DNA of 37,923 nucleotides from Burkholderiales bacterium Ga0074133 (lineage in GTDB: Bacteria; Pseudomonadota; Gammaproteobacteria; Burkholderiales; Burkholderiaceae_C): positions 1 to 37,923 of the forward strand of contig LNEG01000098.1 in the NCBI GenBank assembly GCA_001464865.1, written 5' to 3'. The first letter of the stretch is position 1. The number at the start of each line of letters is the position of its first letter. Positions 33,042 through 37,923 of this stretch are shown piece by piece. Made by a program: the position numbers and the translations under genes. The notes beneath the pieces are model-generated. The model did no database searches and was not told where the DNA came from. It saw nothing but the letters and a program-made list of their open reading frames with translations.

Positions 33042-33668
33042 ATGTTTCTGCGCGCCACCTTGCGCACTGCCGTGCTGGGCCCCGCAGCGGTCCCGCTGCT
33101 GGCCCGCGGTGCAACCTGGCCGCCTGCCGGCGCCTCGGACGAAGCACAACGCATCGTGCGATGGTCCACCGACACACGCGACCATCTGGGCCTGCCATTC
33201 GTGGTGGTGGACAAACCCGTGGCATCCATCCACGTCTTCTCGGCGCGCGCGCACTGGCTGGGCAGCGCCCCGGTTTTGCTCGGTTCCGCCCGCGGAGACC
33301 GGTCCGTGCCCGGTATTGGTGACCGCCCGCTCTCACAGATCCGCCCCGAAGAACGCACCACCCCCGCTGGCCGCTTTGCCACCGAACCCGGGCGAAACCT
33401 GCACGGGGAGGACATCGTCTGGATTGACTACGACACTGCCGTTTCACTGCACCGCGTTCGCAGCGTGAGTGCAGCCGAGCGCCGCAAGCAACGCCTTGCC
33501 AGCGCCAGCGCAGCCGACCGGCGCATCAGCTACGGGTGCATCAATGCGCCAGAGATGTTCTATGACAAGCACATTGCGCCGCTGCTGGGTGCGGGCCCGG
33601 GCGTCGCATATGTGCTGCCAGACACGGAACCTTTTGCTACGTTTTTTATAGCTGCGAGCAATGATTGA
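33042..33668 (+). CDS. L,D-transpeptidase (YkuD) family protein, exported
   Basis: A protein of 208 residues from MFLRATLRTAVLG, which gives a signal peptide; an ATG at 32991 would place 17 polar residues ahead and is less likely. The catalytic signature is RISYGCINAP with Cys166, and His137 lies in VSLHRV, in the order of YkuD domains. TTPAGRFATEP is the usual preceding substrate loop. The SxGCxN variant (Asn for the usual Arg after the Cys-Ile) is slightly unusual. It should act on peptidoglycan in the periplasm. The last 11 residues (ATFFIAASND and neighbours) are encoded by a dispersed repeat copy, so the C-terminus is probably not original. Confidence 0.75.
   Translation: MFLRATLRTAVLGPAAVPLLARGATWPPAGASDEAQRIVRWSTDTRDHLGLPFVVVDKPVASIHVFSARAHWLGSAPVLLGSARGDRSVPGIGDRPLSQIRPEERTTPAGRFATEPGRNLHGEDIVWIDYDTAVSLHRVRSVSAAERRKQRLASASAADRRISYGCINAPEMFYDKHIAPLLGAGPGVAYVLPDTEPFATFFIAASND
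33635..33655. repeat. Dispersed repeat, copy 3, overlapping the L,D-transpeptidase 3' end
   Basis: GCTACGTTTTTTATAGCTGC aligns with the first arm of the repeat at 5593. It lies inside the last codons of the transpeptidase gene and supplies its stop region together with the following bases. The right-hand part of the repeat is not clear here. Confidence 0.45.
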
Positions 33669-33797
33669 GATTGGACTATCGCCCAGTTTCGTTCTGTTTT
33701 AACGGCCAGGGCCGCCTCGGGGCCCGTGGCGGGCCGGGCGCCGGCGATGGACGGGTACCCCGACGTGAGAAAGCGCGCGCGGGGTACTGCGGAAGCC

Positions 33798-36329
33798 CTA
33801 CTTCGCGGCAGGTGCCAGGGTCAGCTCATGCACCCACCTTGCAGGCTGGCGCAACAGCGGCCGGTAACCGGTCTGCGCCCAGGTATCTGCCATGTCGCGG
33901 TAGCGCGGCGAAAACACCAGGCCGCTTTGCCCGGTCTGATAGATGAAGCTGGACTGCTCCAGGTCAGCCAGGTCATACACCGCGCGCAGCGAAGCGGCGT
34001 GGCGGTTCACGAACGGCCCCTTGGCCTCGCCGGCGTTGTACTGGCCCACATTGACGGTGTACGAGTCGCCGTGCGAGGGCACGCTGACATCAAAGTAGCG
34101 GGCCAGCGCCGCCACGTTGCTGAACGGGCGGTGGGCGCTGACCGCGGGGTGGGCAGCGCCCCAGCGCCAGGCAGCCGGATCCGCCCCGTAAGCTGCCTGA
34201 AGACGGTCGAGCGCGCGACCCAGTGCAGCGCCGGATTGCTCGGCGCAGCTCGACGGCTGGCACCACCACGCGTCGTTGCGCTCCAGGATGCCTTCCAGGG
34301 CCGCGCGGTAGTCGCGCTTGCCATACGTGGCCGCAAAGCGCGCCTCGCCGATGCGCGGCACGATCAGACCGCGCGTGAGCTCGTCAGCCCAGGCTGCGAA
34401 CACCAGCGGCGCGGGCTTGGCGGCATCCATGACGCCGTCAAAGTCATTGAGCTGCGCCTGGACTGCCGCAGCCAGCGGATGGCTGGACGTGGCCTGTTGC
34501 AGGTAAGGGAGCAGCTTGCGCGTGGCCAGCGAGGTGATGTCGCGGTGAATGGCCTGCATGCTCGCTGCGTCGTGCTTGTCGGTCGCCTCGATGAGCTGGA
34601 CGATGCGGTCGTAGCGGTAAGGCAGTGCCCAGTCCTGCGTGATGTAGTGCGGATAGCCCGGGGCCGTGACACGCTGGTTGGCGGTAGCCACCCAGCCTTT
34701 GGCTGCGCCGTCGTCCTGCGGGGTCTGCTCCAGCGGCAGCCAGCCCTTCCAGTCGTAGCGCGCGTCCCAGCCGGGGGATGGGGCCGCACCGCGGATGTCA
34801 TTGGCGGCATCGCGCACCGGTACGCGCCCCATGGCCTTGAAGCGGATGTTGCCCTGATCGTCGGCGGCCACCACGCTTTGCATGGGCGAGTGGTAATGCG
34901 AAAGCGCCTGGAACAGCTCGTCCACCGTCTTGGCCTGGTTGGTCTGCAGGCCTGCCAGCACCGTCTGGTTGTCGGTATCGAGCGCGGCCCAGCGCAGGGC
35001 CAGCACGTATTTCCCCAGGTCAAGCACATCGGCGTGCGACTTCTGGGCATCGCTCAGCACCGGGCCGTGGCGGGTGCTGCGCAGCGTGATTTGCACATCT
35101 GCCTCACCCTTGACGCGAATGGTCTCGTTGCGCACAGCAAAGTCGGCCCAGCCATCGGGCGTGCGGTATTGCGCCGGGTTGGCGGGGTTGATCTGCTCCA
35201 GGTACAGGTCCTGCACGTCGGGCCCCGTGTTGGTAAAGCCCCAGGCCACGCGGCTGGTGCGGCCCAGCACGACAAAAGGCAGGCCCGGCAGGGTAGCGCC
35301 CACGGCATCGATGGCGGCTACGTCGGTGCCATCCTTGGCCTTGCCCGCGGGAGCCTTGAGCCCGGCAAAGTACCAGATCGCCGGCGCAGACAGGCCCAGG
35401 TGCGGATCGTTGGCAAGCAGCGGCTTGCCGCTGACGGTGCGGGTGCCGGCCAGCACCCAGTTGTTGCTGCCCTTGCCCTCGTTCGTGCCCGCGTTGCGCG
35501 TGAGCTCGTCGGCCCAGGCCAGCATCCCGGCGCTCACCTGTGCAGACAACGGACCCTGTCCGTGCGGCGCTGCAGGGGCTTGCGACACAGCGGCAGCCTT
35601 GGCGGTGCCTGCAGGCGCGTTGCGGTACACGCCCAGTTCGCGGTACAGCGTGGCCAGGTCGGCATTGGCCACCGGGGCCTCGCCGGGGTATGGCGGCATC
35701 AGCTGCCACAGGCGACCCGTGTCCAGGGCGCCAGCCACCGACAGGCGTGCAAATTCATTGCCCCAGTTGCCGCCCAGGTCCAGCGCCATCATCAATGCCC
35801 AGCCCACGCTGTCCTCCGGTTCCCACACCTTGCCGGCAGCTCCGCCGGGGGTCACGCGCAGGATGTGGAATTCGGGTGGCAGGGCTTGCGGGCGGTCTTT
35901 GTGGAAGGCGTTGATGCCCTGGCTGTAGGCCTGCAGGGCTTCCCTGGCATACGCTGGCAAGCCCTCGTACTGGCGCCGCGCCGCACCGGCGATGTCGAGC
36001 GCGCGCATGAGCTTGTCGGTTTCGAGCGTGGCTGCGCCGAACACTTCGGAGAGCTGCCCATGCATCACGCGGCGGTTGAATTCCAGCTGCCAGGTGCGTT
36101 CCTGTGCGTGCACGTAACCCATGGCAAACCACACGTCCTGCGGGCCCTGTGCACTGATGTGTGTCACGTCCGAGGCGTCGCGCTGCACCGTCACCGGCGC
36201 TTGCAGGCCGCTCACTTGAAGCTTGCCGTCTACCACTGCAAAACTGCGCTGCACGTACACCGCTGCGGCCGTACCTGCCAGCAAGGCGGCCACCACCAGC
36301 CCCACGGCTGTTCGCTTCATCCACGCCAT
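33798..36329 (-). CDS. Penicillin acylase family Ntn-hydrolase precursor
   Basis: A protein of 843 residues with a GGAG ribosome-binding site. Residues 5-25 form a signal or membrane anchor. The alpha-chain region has DVWFAMGYVHAQERTWQLEFNRR (about 65-87). The predicted autocleavage site is before Ser288 in KGSNNWVLAG, giving the N-terminal nucleophile of the beta chain; KPLLANDPHLGL follows directly, as in all family members. NTGPDVQDLYLEQIN and the later ANQRVTAPGYPHYI are also conserved. These periplasmic enzymes cleave amide bonds in acyl-homoserine lactones, beta-lactams or similar compounds; the natural substrate cannot be told from sequence. It lies downstream of the cyclase gene on the same strand, separated by 119 nt with a GGCGATATCGCC palindrome (36359-36370). 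Confidence 0.9.
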   Translation of the reverse strand: MAWMKRTAVGLVVAALLAGTAAAVYVQRSFAVVDGKLQVSGLQAPVTVQRDASDVTHISAQGPQDVWFAMGYVHAQERTWQLEFNRRVMHGQLSEVFGAATLETDKLMRALDIAGAARRQYEGLPAYAREALQAYSQGINAFHKDRPQALPPEFHILRVTPGGAAGKVWEPEDSVGWALMMALDLGGNWGNEFARLSVAGALDTGRLWQLMPPYPGEAPVANADLATLYRELGVYRNAPAGTAKAAAVSQAPAAPHGQGPLSAQVSAGMLAWADELTRNAGTNEGKGSNNWVLAGTRTVSGKPLLANDPHLGLSAPAIWYFAGLKAPAGKAKDGTDVAAIDAVGATLPGLPFVVLGRTSRVAWGFTNTGPDVQDLYLEQINPANPAQYRTPDGWADFAVRNETIRVKGEADVQITLRSTRHGPVLSDAQKSHADVLDLGKYVLALRWAALDTDNQTVLAGLQTNQAKTVDELFQALSHYHSPMQSVVAADDQGNIRFKAMGRVPVRDAANDIRGAAPSPGWDARYDWKGWLPLEQTPQDDGAAKGWVATANQRVTAPGYPHYITQDWALPYRYDRIVQLIEATDKHDAASMQAIHRDITSLATRKLLPYLQQATSSHPLAAAVQAQLNDFDGVMDAAKPAPLVFAAWADELTRGLIVPRIGEARFAATYGKRDYRAALEGILERNDAWWCQPSSCAEQSGAALGRALDRLQAAYGADPAAWRWGAAHPAVSAHRPFSNVAALARYFDVSVPSHGDSYTVNVGQYNAGEAKGPFVNRHAASLRAVYDLADLEQSSFIYQTGQSGLVFSPRYRDMADTWAQTGYRPLLRQPARWVHELTLAPAAK

Positions 36330-36448
36330 TGTTCTGATCTCCGTTAGTCGTTTTTATGGGCGATATCGCCTGGCTGGATTTTGATGCAAGCCGGGGGGGC
36401 AACTGTCCCGCTCGCGTGAGGCACAGCTGGCGCCGCGCGGCTGATGCG

Positions 36449-37378
36449 TCAGCGCAGGTGTACGCTGCTGCCTGCGATGCGGAAGGTCAGAACCGGTGCG
36501 CTGGGCTCGCTGAACGAAACCCCCAGCGCAATCTGCCCACTGCCATGCAGAATGCAGGCGTCGCGCCGCAGCCGCACGGGCGACGCACTGCCCTCAAACT
36601 GCACCCACGTCCCGAAGCTGCTCAGGTCCGTCAGCAGAAAGCCGCTGTTGCGCCAGTCGATGCGCGCATGCAGGCGCGATACGCGTGGGTCGTTGATGCA
36701 CAACTGGGCGTGGTTGGCACGGCCCACATGCACGGGCGCATCGGTCGAGGAAAAGGTCATGTCGATGCCGTGCCACGAGAACTGGATCTGCCCCAGGATC
36801 GAATCCATCGGCGCAAAGCTGCTGGCCAGCGCTGCCTGCATGGTGAGCGAATCCAGCGTTTCGTTTTCGCGCCATTCGACCTGGTAGAGGACCAGCGGAT
36901 TGGACTTGCCGCGCAGATCCATCTGGCCCAGGTTGCGGTAATGCACATCTGCCGCGGTACCGGCCAGCAACACCGAGTTTTCCGTAGCCCATATCTCGCC
37001 AGGGCCGGCCAGCTCGCACAGGCGTGCGGCCACGTTGACGGCATCGCCATAGCAGTCGCCGTCCACATCGACGACCTCGCCGCTGGCAATGCCCACGCGA
37101 ATGCTCAGCTGCAGCGGCTGGGGCCAGCGGTCCAGCCGGGCCAGATGCTCACGCAGCAGGTGCGCCATGGCAGCGACCGCACCCGAGGCATCACCAAAAA
37201 GTCCCAGCACACCGTCGCCCAGGGTCTTGACCACACGCCCCCCGTGCGACTCCACCGTATCACCCAGCCACTGGGTCATCTTGGTGATCGCATCGGTAGC
37301 ACGTTCGTTGCCCAACGTTTCGTACAGGGAAGCACTACCCGAAATATCGGCAAAGACCACCGTCGAAAGCACGGTCAT
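36449..37378 (-). CDS. Class III adenylate/guanylate cyclase with C-terminal FHA domain
   Basis: A protein of 309 residues. The cyclase domain (1-170) has the metal-binding FADISGS (D11) and LGDGVLGLFG (D55), the purine-selecting K51, and NVAARLC with the transition-state N115 and R119, so it looks catalytically complete. After a linker, the FHA domain (about 214-300) has VHVGR, SRLHARI and DLSSFGTWV, the phosphothreonine-binding loops. The start MTVLSTVVFADISG is chosen because upstream in-frame codons look non-coding. It probably makes a cyclic nucleotide under control of phosphorylated partners. An IS3-family element ends roughly 60 bp before its start and may separate it from its original promoter. 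Confidence 0.9.
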   Translation of the reverse strand: MTVLSTVVFADISGSASLYETLGNERATDAITKMTQWLGDTVESHGGRVVKTLGDGVLGLFGDASGAVAAMAHLLREHLARLDRWPQPLQLSIRVGIASGEVVDVDGDCYGDAVNVAARLCELAGPGEIWATENSVLLAGTAADVHYRNLGQMDLRGKSNPLVLYQVEWRENETLDSLTMQAALASSFAPMDSILGQIQFSWHGIDMTFSSTDAPVHVGRANHAQLCINDPRVSRLHARIDWRNSGFLLTDLSSFGTWVQFEGSASPVRLRRDACILHGSGQIALGVSFSEPSAPVLTFRIAGSSVHLR

Positions 37379-37434
37379 GGGTAACGCCACAGAAGCAACA
37401 ACATCTGACCAGTTTAGTCCAGCAGGGCAGATCG

Positions 37435-37923
37435 CGTGCGGGGGGTGCGGATAAAAACTTGGACTGGTTTTATGCCGCAAGTCCAAGGCTCACCCGGTAT
37501 TCGATCGGGCTGAGGGCCCCCAGGGAGATCTTGATCCGCTTCTCGTTGTACCAACGGATGTAGTCGTCGAGCACTTCAATGAACTGCTCAACTGTGACGC
37601 TCTTCCAGTCCCGAGGATAGAACAGTTCATTCTTCAACCGACCGAAGAAGCCCTCGCACGCTGCGTTGTCAGGCGAGCAGGCCTTGCGGGACATCGAGCG
37701 GGTGAGCTTGGCCTCGCTCATTCTGGATAGCCAGCCAGGCCAGCGGTAGTGACCTCCGCGGTCTGAGTGGACCACTGGTCGATCGCTTGTCTCTGTGACG
37801 GTCTCGATGGCTGCATCCAGCATGGTGTTGACCAGCTCTGCATCCGGACTCGTGCCGATGGTCCAGCTCACCACCATCCCGTCGAAGCAATCGATGATCG
37901 GCGACAGGTAGACCTTGCCTGCA
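37435..37923 (-). mobile_element. IS3-family insertion sequence, 3' part only
   Basis: The transposase reading frame ends at 37470. The outer end is probably at about 37435-37450, where GGATAAAAACTTGGACTGG resembles IS150-group terminal sequence from memory. The other end is outside the window, so the inverted repeats cannot be compared. Confidence 0.7.
37470..37922 (-). CDS. IS3-family transposase OrfB, C-terminal part
   Basis: The frame is open to the window edge, so the N-terminus is missing; the visible 150 residues begin AGKVYLSPIIDCFDGMVVSW. The integrase core shows the second catalytic Asp in VVHSDRGGHYRW and the Glu in DNAACEGFFGRLKNELFY (DDE triad), then YIRWYNEKRIKISLGALSPIEYR, which is the standard IS3 end. 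In IS3 elements OrfB is made as a -1 frameshift fusion with OrfA, which is not in the window. The visible part has no disruption, so the element could be intact. Confidence 0.93.
   Translation of the reverse strand, partial: AGKVYLSPIIDCFDGMVVSWTIGTSPDAELVNTMLDAAIETVTETSDRPVVHSDRGGHYRWPGWLSRMSEAKLTRSMSRKACSPDNAACEGFFGRLKNELFYPRDWKSVTVEQFIEVLDDYIRWYNEKRIKISLGALSPIEYRVSLGLAA

Noticed and set aside
33726-36347. Open frame of 873 codons on the + strand opposite the penicillin acylase gene
   Set aside because: The minus-strand frame has a full set of family motifs, signal peptide and ribosome-binding site. The opposite frame has no recognisable motif and is explained by high GC at third codon positions.

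Overview
The window looks like chromosome from a GC-rich betaproteobacterium, most likely Comamonadaceae (Acidovorax or a close relative). I infer this from the protein sequences, the cys gene order (cysI-DUF934-cysH-cysD-cysN), the fdxA/ferredoxin reductase pair, and short intergenic repeats that I recall from this family. No database search was possible.

Positions 1-5562 (+) hold a tightly packed, mostly overlapping gene train. It has two glycosyltransferases of the families named for arsenosugar biosynthesis (the first cut by the window edge), a secreted DUF3047 protein, a PhnD-PhnE-PhnC importer of the phosphonate type, and a calcineurin-like phosphoesterase relative that has lost canonical metal ligands. 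Positions 5686-17495 are mainly sulfur assimilation: an orphan periplasmic sulfate-binding protein (-), then a TauE/SafE exporter, a sulfite reductase gene broken by two frameshifts, DUF934, cysH, cysD and cysN. A 7Fe ferredoxin and a ferredoxin-NADP reductase follow and could supply electrons. Between sbp and tauE lie yggX, mnmC and a gene-free stretch (7146-7669) filled with repeats: two extra copies of the 3' end of yggX, a GC-rich hairpin repeat, and a 149-bp element with perfect terminal inverted repeats.

Positions 17565-23705 are thiamine genes. One TPP riboswitch precedes the transporter cytX and a second precedes thiO-thiS-thiG-thiE; thiD diverges from the second unit, and a small membrane-anchored glutaredoxin-like gene sits between. 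At 23815-25956 (-) is a FimV-like membrane protein. Positions 26028-31904 (+) hold acyl-CoA metabolism: a PaaH-type dehydrogenase, a PaaG-like enoyl-CoA isomerase/hydratase, then a Crp/Fnr regulator, an APH-fold kinase and an acyl-CoA dehydrogenase, closed by a strong terminator. The rest holds an unknown protein (-), an L,D-transpeptidase (+), a penicillin-acylase-family hydrolase (-), a class III cyclase fused to an FHA domain (-), and the end of an IS3-family insertion sequence at the window edge.

The strongest unexplained signals are the three yggX tails, which differ only at third codon positions; the doubly broken cysI in an otherwise intact operon; the glycosyltransferase/PhnDEC/degenerate-phosphoesterase cluster; the inverted-repeat element just upstream of mnmC; and repeat copies that appear to supply the protein ends of CysN and the L,D-transpeptidase.
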